This document shows positions 7,847-15,135 of a DNA stretch of 27,049 nucleotides, piece by piece. Below the pieces are notes generated by a model. The model searched no databases, was not told where the DNA came from, and saw only the letters and a list, made by a program, of their open reading frames with translations. A program made the translations under genes and the position numbers. Position 1 is the first letter of the stretch, and each line of letters starts with the position of its first letter. Origin of the DNA: JBKPCD01 sp046727175 (GTDB lineage Bacteria > Acidobacteriota > Vicinamibacteria > Vicinamibacterales > 2-12-FULL-66-21); contig JBKPCD010000172.1 of assembly GCA_046727175.1 (NCBI GenBank), positions 1 through 27,049 of the forward strand. The letters run 5' to 3'.

Positions 7847-8047
7847 TTGACGATACGCGTGAACGGCGAACCATTCGAGGTTGCCGGCCCACTCAGCATC
7901 AGCGCGCTGCTTGCCCATCTCGAGATCGATTACCGGCGCGTGGCGGTCGAGCACAATCTCGACATCATCAAGCGCGATCGCTACGATTCGACAATCATCC
8001 AGGCGGGCGACGCGATCGAAATCGTCAACTTCGTGGGCGGCGGATGA
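7847..8047 (+). CDS. thiS: Sulfur carrier protein ThiS
   Basis: This 66-residue ubiquitin-like protein carries the thiocarboxylate sulfur for thiazole formation in thiamine synthesis. It begins TIRVNGEPFEV and ends IVNFVGGG, the C-terminal glycines that are adenylated and thiocarboxylated. The start is TTG 7847, with GAGG about 6 nt upstream in the 3' end of the glycosyltransferase gene. The gene is only 3 bp downstream of that stop, so it is probably cotranscribed with it by position, not by pathway. thiG follows after 250 bp of repeats. No thiF, thiO or thiE is seen nearby. Confidence 0.93.
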   Translation: MTIRVNGEPFEVAGPLSISALLAHLEIDYRRVAVEHNLDIIKRDRYDSTIIQAGDAIEIVNFVGGG

Positions 8048-8058
8048 CTGCGGGGGGC

Positions 8059-8272
8059 GGGATTCGGGGTTTGGGGTTCGGTGCGTTCGCGAGCTGCTCA
8101 CAATCCCCCGGTAGCTCGGTAGTTCGGTCGCCCGGTAGCTCGCCGGTTCGGAGTCCGGTATTTCGCGACTCGAGAATCAACAACTCGAGGATCAAAAATC
8201 GGAGATTCAGCGATTCGAGATTCGACGATTCGAAGATTCAACGATTAGGGATTGGGGATCAGGGATTCGAGG
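8059..8272. repeat. Three different short-period repeats in the thiS-thiG spacer
   Basis: The 250-bp spacer consists almost entirely of short-period repeats of three types in sequence. At 8059-8079 are three heptads of the GGGRTTC type. At 8109-8170 are octads CGGTAGCT, CGGTAGTT, CGGTCGCC, CGGTAGCT and variants. At 8204-8272 are nine heptads/octads starting GATTC or GATTR. The first two types also occur elsewhere in the window (7352-7513 and 6058-6088). No thiamine (TPP) riboswitch core is recognisable. Confidence 0.85.
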
Positions 8273-8297
8273 TTTCTTCAGCGAAGTAACAGCCATC

Positions 8298-9101
8298 ATG
8301 ACAGACGCTCTCGTCATCGCGGATAAAACGTTCCACTCACGGCTGATTGTCGGCACCGGCAAGTATCCGTCGCACACAATCATGGCGGAGGCGCATCGGG
8401 CCGCGGGCGCTGAGATGGTGACGGTGGCGGTCCGACGGGTCAACCTGACCGACCGCAGCAAGGGATCGCTGCTCGACTACATCGATCGACAGCGGATCTT
8501 CATCCTGCCGAACACGGCCGGTTGTTACACGGCCGACGAAGCAATTCGCACCGCTCGGCTCGCACGCGAGGTCGGACTCTCGAACTGGATCAAGCTCGAA
8601 GTCATCGGCGACGAGCGCACGCTGTTTCCGGACAACATCGCCCTGCTCGAAGCGACGCGCGTCCTCGTTCGTGAAGGTTTCGTCGTGCTGCCGTACACGA
8701 ACGACGATCCCGTCGTCTGCCGGCTGCTGGAGGAAGCAGGCGCGGCAGCCGTCATGCCTCTTGGCGCACCGATTGGCTCGGGGCTGGGCATCCAGAACAC
8801 GAACAACATCCGGATCATCCGCGAGCAGGCACGCGTGCCCCTCATCGTCGATGCCGGTGTCGGCACCGCGTCGGATGCGACGATCGCGATGGAACTTGGC
8901 GCGGACGGCGTCCTCATGAACACCGCAATCGCGCTCGCTGCCGACCCCGTGGCGATGGCACGTGCCATGAAGCTTGCGGTCGAAGCCGGACGGCTCGCGT
9001 ACCGCGCCGGACGCATCCCCCGTCGGGCGTACGCGTCAGCAAGCAGCCCTGTGGATGGCATGATTGCGACAACCGCCGGCAGCGGCCGGGCCGGCGTGTA
9101 A
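8298..9101 (+). CDS. thiG: Thiazole synthase ThiG
   Basis: ThiG condenses 1-deoxy-D-xylulose 5-phosphate, dehydroglycine and ThiS thiocarboxylate into the thiazole phosphate moiety of thiamine. The 267-residue TIM-barrel protein shows SRLIVGTGKYPS near 14-25, PNTAGCYTADEA near 71-82, and the Schiff-base lysine Lys99 in NWIKLEVIGD. The phosphate-binding end of the barrel follows: PLGAPIGSGLGIQN, then VDAGVGTASDA, then GADGVLMNTAIA. ATG 8298 is the clear start. Length and motifs are normal. It is downstream of thiS in the same orientation, the expected pairing, but separated from it by repeat sequence. Confidence 0.97.
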   Translation: MTDALVIADKTFHSRLIVGTGKYPSHTIMAEAHRAAGAEMVTVAVRRVNLTDRSKGSLLDYIDRQRIFILPNTAGCYTADEAIRTARLAREVGLSNWIKLEVIGDERTLFPDNIALLEATRVLVREGFVVLPYTNDDPVVCRLLEEAGAAAVMPLGAPIGSGLGIQNTNNIRIIREQARVPLIVDAGVGTASDATIAMELGADGVLMNTAIALAADPVAMARAMKLAVEAGRLAYRAGRIPRRAYASASSPVDGMIATTAGSGRAGV

Positions 9102-9104
9102 TTC

Positions 9105-9288
9105 GGCTTTAGGCTCAAGGCTCCGGGCTCTGGGTACCTCTCTTATGGGAGGTGTTCGGGCACTGAGTTGCCTGGTTCACCGTGCTAATCATCGTTGAGT
9201 AGTAGTTGCGCGACGGTTTCCTTCATCCACGTGTGCCCTGAGGTTTGTCGAAGGCCCAAAGCCGAAAGCCGTGAGCCAAAAGCCCGAC
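9105..9288. repeat. Paired GGCTNNN heptad element between thiG and the methyltransferase gene
   Basis: Left arm 9105-9134 is four heptads beginning GGCT (GGCTTTA, GGCTCAA, GGCTCCG, GGCTCTG). Right arm 9254-9288 is the complementary type beginning GCC (GCCCAAA, GCCGAAA, GCCGTGA, GCCAAAA, GCCCGAC). Inside the roughly 120-bp core is a 7-bp RNA hairpin, ACCTCTC/GGGAGGT with loop TTAT (9136-9153), with no U-run after it. The element could end the thiG transcript or lead the next one. I see no gene in the core. Confidence 0.8.
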
Positions 9289-9306
9289 AGCGTTAGCGCC
9301 CCGCGG

Positions 9307-10755
9307 ATGTCCGACCGCCTCGAAGACACGCTGCGGCGCCTCAAGCAGGAGCGCGACGAGGCGGACCGTCGATACAACGAGGCGTTGACCGCGCTGGATC
9401 GGTCGACTGATGGCCGCGTCGACGTTCCGTCTCCACCGCCCGCTTTCGACGCCCACCAGCTCGCGGCGCTGAACGATGCCTGGAAGATCGTCGACGGCCC
9501 GCCTTCCGGCTCAGGGCTTCGTCACCGTTTCGCCACGTTCGTCTGGCACATCGTCGCGCCGTATTTCCAGCGGCAGCTCACGTTCAATTCGTGGCTCGTC
9601 GATCATCTGAATCGCAATCTCGCCGCGGCGCGGGCGGCGCACGACGCCGACGAACGGATGGCGGCGCTGCTGCGCGAGCGCTTTGCCGCGTTTGCCGAAT
9701 TCCAGTCGCGCTTGATCGTCTATCTGCAGCAGATCACGGCCTACATCGATACGAGGGATCGTGACGCCGCCGGCGGTGCGCTGGTGCTCAACAAAACGAT
9801 CAGCGGGTTGGCCGAGAACCTCGACAAGCGGGCGGAGTCGATGGCCGCGCGCGAACAGCGACTGGACGGGCGCGTTGATGACCTTTCGGCAGAGGTGACC
9901 GCTGCGCACGAGGATTTGCGGACGATGATTGCGGTCTCGCACCAGGCGTCGGTGACACTGAAGCGGGAGGTCGAACGCCTGCTCGCCTCAGATGGAGTTC
10001 GGTCGGACACGGTCGCCGCACAGAGTCCGGCCGGTGCGTCAACGTCGACGTTCGGTTCAGCCCTCGATGCATACAAATACGTGGGATTCGAAGATCGATT
10101 CAGGGGATCGCGAGAGCTGATCACGAAACGGCTCGAGAGCTACATTCCTTTCTTTGCCGGCGCGTCCGACGTGCTCGATGTCGGATGCGGCCGCGGCGAA
10201 TTCCTCGAGTTGCTCGCGAAAGCCGGCGTCATCGCGCGAGGCATCGATCTGAACCATGAAATGGTGGAGGTCTGCCGCGGCCGACAGCTCGAAGTCGTCG
10301 AGGCGGATGCCGTGAGCTATCTTTCATCGTCGTCCGCCGGCTCTCTTGGGGGGCTTTTCGCGGCGCAGGTGGTCGAGCACTTCCCGCCGTCGTACTTGTT
10401 ACGTTTCCTGGAGCTTGCGTTCCATACGCTCCGGCCCGGCGCGCGACTCGTGCTCGAAACGTTGAACCCCGCGTGCTGGATTGCGTTCTTCGATAGCTAT
10501 ATCAGGGACATCACCCACGCGTGGCCGCTCCATCCCGAGACGCTGAAGTACTTCGTGCTGGCGACAGGCTTTCAGAGTGCCGAGATCGAATTCCGCTCGC
10601 CGGTTCCGCCGCAAGATCGGCTGCAGCGTGTCGCCGTTCCGAACGATGCAGACGCCTCTCTTCGTGACGTGGTTGACACGTTCAATCAGAACGTCGAGAA
10701 GCTCAACGCGCGCATCTTCACTCACCTCGATTACGCGGTCGTAGGGACGCGGTGA
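9307..10755 (+). CDS. Coiled-coil SAM-dependent methyltransferase
   Basis: This 482-residue protein has a long charged, helical N-terminal half (about residues 1-250), with DTLRRLKQERDEADRRYNEA and later stretches that look coiled-coil. A class I SAM methyltransferase domain follows: motif I VLDVGCGRGEF at about 289-299, the acidic GIDLNHEM after it, and VVEHFPP near 357. The C-terminal FDSYIRDITHAWPLHPETL segment is shared with O-antigen chain-modifying methyltransferases. I infer a role in methylating or terminating a surface polysaccharide, supported by the 4-bp overlap (GTGA) with the ligase-like gene. I choose ATG 9307; the GTG at 9271 would translate repeat sequence. No clear Shine-Dalgarno is seen. 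Exact substrate unknown. Confidence 0.8.
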   Translation: MSDRLEDTLRRLKQERDEADRRYNEALTALDRSTDGRVDVPSPPPAFDAHQLAALNDAWKIVDGPPSGSGLRHRFATFVWHIVAPYFQRQLTFNSWLVDHLNRNLAAARAAHDADERMAALLRERFAAFAEFQSRLIVYLQQITAYIDTRDRDAAGGALVLNKTISGLAENLDKRAESMAAREQRLDGRVDDLSAEVTAAHEDLRTMIAVSHQASVTLKREVERLLASDGVRSDTVAAQSPAGASTSTFGSALDAYKYVGFEDRFRGSRELITKRLESYIPFFAGASDVLDVGCGRGEFLELLAKAGVIARGIDLNHEMVEVCRGRQLEVVEADAVSYLSSSSAGSLGGLFAAQVVEHFPPSYLLRFLELAFHTLRPGARLVLETLNPACWIAFFDSYIRDITHAWPLHPETLKYFVLATGFQSAEIEFRSPVPPQDRLQRVAVPNDADASLRDVVDTFNQNVEKLNARIFTHLDYAVVGTR

Positions 10756-12704
10756 GCGGATCGCCTTCGGGAAGTTCGTCGCGAGCAGCCGCAATCGTTC
10801 GCGTGACGCTGCTCGGAGCGGGCGTGCTCCTCTTCATCGTTCTTCTCTGGTCGCTCTCGACCATCGAACACGTTCCGCGCGCCGTCTTCCCGTTGCTGCT
10901 GACACTGGCGGCGCTGGCGGCGTTCAAACCGGATCGGGCGCTGCTGCTGGTCGTGGCGTTCGTGCCGGTGGCAACGTGGTACGCCCGCGGCTGGAATTAT
11001 CTCGTCGCGTGGCCGGAGACGCTCGTTGTCGCGTTTGCGGCCGGATACCTCGTCCACTGCGGCTACGCCGAACGCCTCGCGCGCGACGGGATGGAGGTTG
11101 CCGTCTCCGTCGCCGCAGTGCTTGTCGTCGCTTCCGCGGTTGAACACTTCGCCATGCTGCAGCTGCGGTTGGGCACCCACCTCATGCGCGCGCAGCTGCT
11201 CGACGTCTTGAGATCGACGTACTTCGTCGGACGCGGAATTCTTCCGTTGGACGCCGCAATGCGTCTGATCGAATCGCTGCTGCTGTTTCGCGTCGCCACC
11301 AGCTTGGCGCGGCGCTTTCCACGATTCCCTCTGCAGCTCGCGGGATGGTTCGTCGTGGGCGCAACGGCAGCGGGCGCTTTGAACCTGTGGCGGCTCTGGA
11401 TTGCTGCACAACGAGGCGACTCACCGCTCGCCGCATTCGTCGGATACATCCGGACGACGAGGCTGAATCAGCATTACGCCGACCTCAACGCTGCGGGGTC
11501 GTATTTCGTGATGGCGCTGTGTATCGCGGTCGCGCTCGCAATTCGACCGAGAGGGCGCGCGTGGCTGCTCGCTGTCGTACCTCTCGCACTCGCCTTATGG
11601 GTCACAGGCTCCCGAGCGGCACTCGCCGCGGGCGTCGGGGCGGCAGCAATGCCGGCCGTGACGTGGTTGCGCCAACGCTTCAGCGGGCGCGCCACGCTGC
11701 GCCTCGCGCTCTCTGCGGCGGCGCTCGTCATGATTGCCGGCGTGACGCTCGCGTCGCGGGCGCCGGCGCGCGGGAACCAGAGCTCCGCGGGCGACGCGTT
11801 TCGCATTCGCGTAGGCCTCACAGCGACGAGCCTTCGAATGCTCGCCTCGCGTCCGGCAGTCGGTGTCGGCGTCGGTCAGTACCCGAATCACTCAGGCGAC
11901 TTCAGCTCACCCGAGCTGCTGCGTCTCTTCCCTGCCGCGACCCACGAAAACGCGCACAACAACTTCCTTCAGATCCTCGCCGAGCTCGGCATCGCTGGGT
12001 TCGCCGCGTTCATGTGGGTCTGGACGTTGGCCGCTCGACGCGGATTTGCCGCCGTTCGGGACGCACAGGGCGATCCGCTCGCCTGGGGCTTCGCGACAGG
12101 AGTCATCGCGTTCGCCTTGACGTCGTTCGCGGGACACCCGCTGTTGATCGACGAGCCCGCTTTCACGTTCTGGACGCTCCTGGGCGCCCTGGCTGGGTGG
12201 GGTTCGACCGGGGTCAGAGGGGGTCAGACGGGGGTCAAACCAGGGTCAGACCCCGGTCAGACCTGGCGGAGACGTGACGTCATTATCTTGAGCGCAGTCG
12301 TCGTGCTTTCCGCAGTGTCAATCCCGATGCGCGCGCGTCAGCTCATCAAAACGGAGAATCTCGAGCACGTCGGCATCGGGCTGTCAGCGTGGCAGCGCGG
12401 AGAGGACGGCGTTCCATATCGCGTGGCACACCAGAGGAGCACGGTGTTCGTCCCCGCCGACGCGCGCACGGCCAGAATCCCGCTACGCGCCGTGCCACCC
12501 GGAAGGGAGCTGCGAGTCGAACTGATGCTGGACGGTCATACGGCCGACGTCATCGTCGTGCCGCGGGATCGCTGGTACGATCTGCGTCTGCTGCTTCCTG
12601 AGCACAACGATCGGACCCGTTTCAGGCGGCTCGACATTCGCGTAGCGGATGCAGAGTCGATCAACGAGCCGCTGCTGATGATCGGCAAAGTCGAACCACG
12701 TTGA
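10752..12704 (+). CDS. O-antigen ligase/polymerase-like membrane protein (Wzy_C family)
   Basis: This 650-residue polytopic membrane protein probably polymerises or ligates a lipid-linked polysaccharide at the periplasmic face. Many hydrophobic segments run from residue 12 to about 465. The family hallmark is the large loop with GVGVGQYPNH and then HENAHNNFLQILAELGIAGF near 398-417, which carries the conserved His typical of WaaL/Wzy. A soluble C-terminal domain of about 140 residues follows a last hydrophobic segment (IILSAVVVLSAVSIPM). GTG 10752 overlaps the upstream methyltransferase stop. Residues about 487-504 are encoded by five GTCAGAC-type repeats (12210-12263), an in-frame low-complexity insert just before that last segment. 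Ligase and polymerase roles cannot be told apart by sequence. Confidence 0.82.
   Translation: MSGSPSGSSSRAAAIVRVTLLGAGVLLFIVLLWSLSTIEHVPRAVFPLLLTLAALAAFKPDRALLLVVAFVPVATWYARGWNYLVAWPETLVVAFAAGYLVHCGYAERLARDGMEVAVSVAAVLVVASAVEHFAMLQLRLGTHLMRAQLLDVLRSTYFVGRGILPLDAAMRLIESLLLFRVATSLARRFPRFPLQLAGWFVVGATAAGALNLWRLWIAAQRGDSPLAAFVGYIRTTRLNQHYADLNAAGSYFVMALCIAVALAIRPRGRAWLLAVVPLALALWVTGSRAALAAGVGAAAMPAVTWLRQRFSGRATLRLALSAAALVMIAGVTLASRAPARGNQSSAGDAFRIRVGLTATSLRMLASRPAVGVGVGQYPNHSGDFSSPELLRLFPAATHENAHNNFLQILAELGIAGFAAFMWVWTLAARRGFAAVRDAQGDPLAWGFATGVIAFALTSFAGHPLLIDEPAFTFWTLLGALAGWGSTGVRGGQTGVKPGSDPGQTWRRRDVIILSAVVVLSAVSIPMRARQLIKTENLEHVGIGLSAWQRGEDGVPYRVAHQRSTVFVPADARTARIPLRAVPPGRELRVELMLDGHTADVIVVPRDRWYDLRLLLPEHNDRTRFRRLDIRVADAESINEPLLMIGKVEPR
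12210..12263. repeat. GTCAGAC short repeats inside the ligase gene
   Basis: Five copies of GTCAGAC or GTCAAAC recur every 10-11 bp, each flanked by runs of G or C. The perfect palindrome GGGTCAGACCC lies at 12243-12253. The sequence is in frame and encodes Gly/Gln/Thr/Val/Asp-rich residues in a hydrophilic stretch. GGGTC-N-GACCC motifs are typical of REP-like palindromes mobilised by Y1 transposases; that link is inference here, as no such transposase is in the window. Confidence 0.75.
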
Positions 12705-12728
12705 CAAACGACGGTGCACCGAAGTGGA

Positions 12729-13733
12729 TCATCCGGCGAGGTTGCGCTCGTCGACTGTCTTCTCTTTGCGCTTGAGCGCGATCCATCCGGCATCCAACCA
12801 GCGATCGATATCGCGCCAGTCGACACGCCGAAGACGCTGCGTTCTCCTCCGCGCGCCGAGCACCGCCGGCAGGCCGAACAGCGCCGCAACCTTGCCTCTC
12901 AGGGCCGCGCCGAACTGACCCGCGCGCAGGTAAAACAGAAGCCCGGCAAACGAATAGGCGACGTGCGCCGGCGCAGACCGCATGAGAAGCGGCCACGGCG
13001 AATTCTTGATCCAGGTCCATTCCAGATTGCGCTGGCCGTAGTAGACCGCACGAGCACTCATTCGTCCGAGGGTGCCGCTTCCGACATGGCGAACGACGGC
13101 ATCCGCAGCGTACCAGCAGCGATGTCCAATGAGACGCGCTCGAAACGAGAGGTCGACGTCCTCGTGGACCATGAAGAAGCGCTCGTCGAATCCGCCGAGC
13201 GCCTCGAACACGTCGCGACGAATAGCGAAGCCCGCGCCGCATGCGCCAAAGACCTCGCGCGACTCGCCGTAGCATGCCGACGGCGCTCGATGTCCCCGCT
13301 TGTACGCGCCGCCAGCACGCAGATAGCCGTCGCCGGCGCTGTCGATGATCTCCGGTCGGTCGAGAAACTCGATTCGCGACGCGACGAGCGCAGTGTCTGT
13401 TCCGCCGCGAAGCGGCGCGCAAAGACGGCCAAGCCACTCGTACGCCGGAAGCGTATCGTTGTTCAGAAACACGAGAATCTCGCCCCGAGCGCGCCTCGCG
13501 CCCACGTTGTTTCCGGCGGCGAAGCCGAGATTCGCATCGTTCTCGACGAGCACCACGCGCGGATAACGTTCGCGAATGAACGCGACCGAATCATCGGTCG
13601 ACGCGTTGTCGACGGCGATGACTTCGAATGAGGGCGCAGCGACCTGGTTCCCGAGCGCATCGAGACAGGGACCGAGCCACTGGCGGCCGTTGTAGTTCAG
13701 AACGATGACCGAGACCGCCGGTGCGCTCACCAT
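12729..13733 (-). CDS. Family 2 glycosyltransferase (rhamnosyltransferase-like)
   Basis: This 334-residue GT-A fold enzyme probably adds a sugar to a surface polysaccharide at the cytoplasmic membrane face. It begins VSVIVLNYNGRQWLGPCL. The nucleotide-binding VDNASTDDS lies at about 41-49, the metal-binding region FLNNDT at 89-94, and the acceptor-side MVHEDVDLSFR at 188-198. A hydrophobic C-terminal part (about 235-290) suggests membrane association. The start ATG 13733 overlaps the GT4 stop by 7 bp; GTG 13730 would be a 4-bp overlap alternative. It is convergent with the ligase-like gene, with only 24 bp between the stops. Confidence 0.92.
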   Translation of the reverse strand: MVSAPAVSVIVLNYNGRQWLGPCLDALGNQVAAPSFEVIAVDNASTDDSVAFIRERYPRVVLVENDANLGFAAGNNVGARRARGEILVFLNNDTLPAYEWLGRLCAPLRGGTDTALVASRIEFLDRPEIIDSAGDGYLRAGGAYKRGHRAPSACYGESREVFGACGAGFAIRRDVFEALGGFDERFFMVHEDVDLSFRARLIGHRCWYAADAVVRHVGSGTLGRMSARAVYYGQRNLEWTWIKNSPWPLLMRSAPAHVAYSFAGLLFYLRAGQFGAALRGKVAALFGLPAVLGARRRTQRLRRVDWRDIDRWLDAGWIALKRKEKTVDERNLAG

Positions 13734-14836
13734 GATCCGTCGAGCACCGATCGATAAACTCGGGCTGTTTCTTCCGCCGTTCGCCGCCAGGAGAATTGTG
13801 CGGACCGAAGCATCCCGGCATGTCGCAACCGGTGCGCATGCCCGGGATCATCGACGACGCGCACGATCGCATCGGTCCAGGCACCCTCGTCGTCCGGATC
13901 GAGCAGGACCGCCGCGTCGCCGGCCACTTCCGGCAACGAGGCAGCGCACGCGGCGATCACCGGGACGCCGCAAGCCATGGCTTCGATTACCGGCAAACCG
14001 AACCCTTCGTACCGGGACGGGTAGACCAGCGCCGCGGCCGATCGATAAAGCGCGAGCAGCGTCGGCTCGTCTGCAACGCCGGCAAAAACGACGAGCGGCG
14101 ATGTTCCAGGTGCGGTACGAGCAATCTCCTGCAGCGACGCTGATTCGCCGCGGTCGACGCCAGCGAGCACGAGCGCAAGGTTGTTCAGTGTCGCGTTCCT
14201 TTTGCGCGCTGCCGCGACTGCGCGCGCGGCCATCGCCACGTTCCGGCGCACGTGCAGGTCGCCGACGTGCAGCACGTACCGCGGTGGGATTCCTGTCGGC
14301 AGCTGCAAGCGAGGCCCCTGTCGGAATGTATCCGCAGCAGCCAGCGGCGCAACGGCGACGAGATCGGGTTTCACGTCGTAGGCGGCGACGATCTCCTCCT
14401 TGGAGAACTGGGAATCCGTAATCACGCGATCCGCCGTTCGCGCGCTGCGGCGGTAGAAAGCACGTCGCATGGGATCCCGACGATACGGATACCATTCCGG
14501 GTGGCGCTCGTAGCTGACATCGTGGATCGTCAGCACGAGCGGGCGAGGGCCGCCGACCGGCGCCGTGTATGCGGGCGCGTGGAACAAATCGAGTCGAGCC
14601 TGACGCGCAGCGCGCGGGAGCCCCATGAGCATCCAGCCCGCGTTCGTAGGCAGCGAGATCGTACCTGGCGCACGTTCGACACTTGGAGGCACTTCGATCT
14701 CATGCGGAGCGCCGACGGCGACGATTGTGAATCCGGCGTCGAGAGCGGCAAGCGCGCCGAACAGCTCGCGAGCGTAGCGGCGGACACCAGCAGCGGGCGA
14801 CGCGAGCGCGCGGCCATCGAATCCGATTCGAAGCAC
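13727..14836 (-). CDS. Family 4 (GT-B) glycosyltransferase
   Basis: This 369-residue retaining glycosyltransferase has both GT-B domains. The N-terminal domain begins LRIGFDGRALASPAAGVRRY and includes LTIHDVSYERHPEWYP. The donor-binding domain includes YVLHVGDLHVRRN near 190, LVYPSRYEGFGLPVIEAMAC with the EX7E motif near 275-285, and then AACAASLPEVAGDAAVLLDP. A mannosyl- or rhamnosyltransferase activity is likely. Start GTG 14836 is supported by the family N-terminus and by a GATAAT hexamer six bases upstream, implying a leaderless transcript. It is cotranscribed with the downstream GT2 (7-bp overlap). Confidence 0.92.
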   Translation of the reverse strand: MLRIGFDGRALASPAAGVRRYARELFGALAALDAGFTIVAVGAPHEIEVPPSVERAPGTISLPTNAGWMLMGLPRAARQARLDLFHAPAYTAPVGGPRPLVLTIHDVSYERHPEWYPYRRDPMRRAFYRRSARTADRVITDSQFSKEEIVAAYDVKPDLVAVAPLAAADTFRQGPRLQLPTGIPPRYVLHVGDLHVRRNVAMAARAVAAARKRNATLNNLALVLAGVDRGESASLQEIARTAPGTSPLVVFAGVADEPTLLALYRSAAALVYPSRYEGFGLPVIEAMACGVPVIAACAASLPEVAGDAAVLLDPDDEGAWTDAIVRVVDDPGHAHRLRHAGMLRSAQFSWRRTAEETARVYRSVLDGSW

Positions 14837-14848
14837 GCAGGTATTATC
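14836..14848 (-). promoter_or_regulatory. GATAAT -10 box placing the transcript start at the GT4 GTG codon
   Basis: On the minus strand GATAAT (14848-14843) is followed by exactly six bases and GTG 14836, the geometry of a leaderless mRNA. No -35 consensus is evident at 17-18 bp. Two other genes in this window (6332, 22035) share the spacing. Confidence 0.45.
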
Positions 14849-14920
14849 GGATCCTGCTCAGAAACTGCAGCGTAGTGGCGCCTGCGGCTGCGGCGGGCCG
14901 CGAACGCGGTCCCGTCGCGC

Positions 14921-15002
14921 GAGCGGGGCCCCCGGCGCGCGTAGTTTGCGCGCTGGGGTGCCGAGCGGGGTCCCCGGCGCGCGTAGCTTGCGCGCGGGGT
15001 GC
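14921..15002. repeat. Two tandem copies of a 40-42 bp GC-rich hairpin repeat
   Basis: Copy 1 (14921-14962) and copy 2 (14963-15002) share GAGCGGGG, then CCCCGGCGCGCGTAG, then TTGCGCGC and GGGGTGC. Each contains GCGCGC arms around a 7-base loop and so can form a hairpin. They lie in the 299-bp spacer between the GT4 gene and the M64 peptidase gene (14837-15135). The rest of that spacer holds a few GGGATTC-like units near 15058-15085 and no convincing gene. Confidence 0.75.
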
Positions 15003-15135
15003 GAGCGCTGGTGGGGCGCCGCGAGCATTGAGACAAGGTAGGTGGCTCGGGTGCCGGGATTCGGGCTTCTGCGCTCGGGATTCCCTTCATTCTCATACGA
15101 CGGTGAGCGCCGCGATCATGACGACTCGATAGTAC

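Noticed and set aside
8048..8297. Possible TPP riboswitch before thiG
   Set aside because: The sequence is almost all short-period repeat and I cannot find the conserved CTGAGA and ACCTGA-type core.
9136..9153. Intrinsic terminator after thiG
   Set aside because: The hairpin is good, but no run of T follows on the plus strand, so I describe it only as part of the repeat element.
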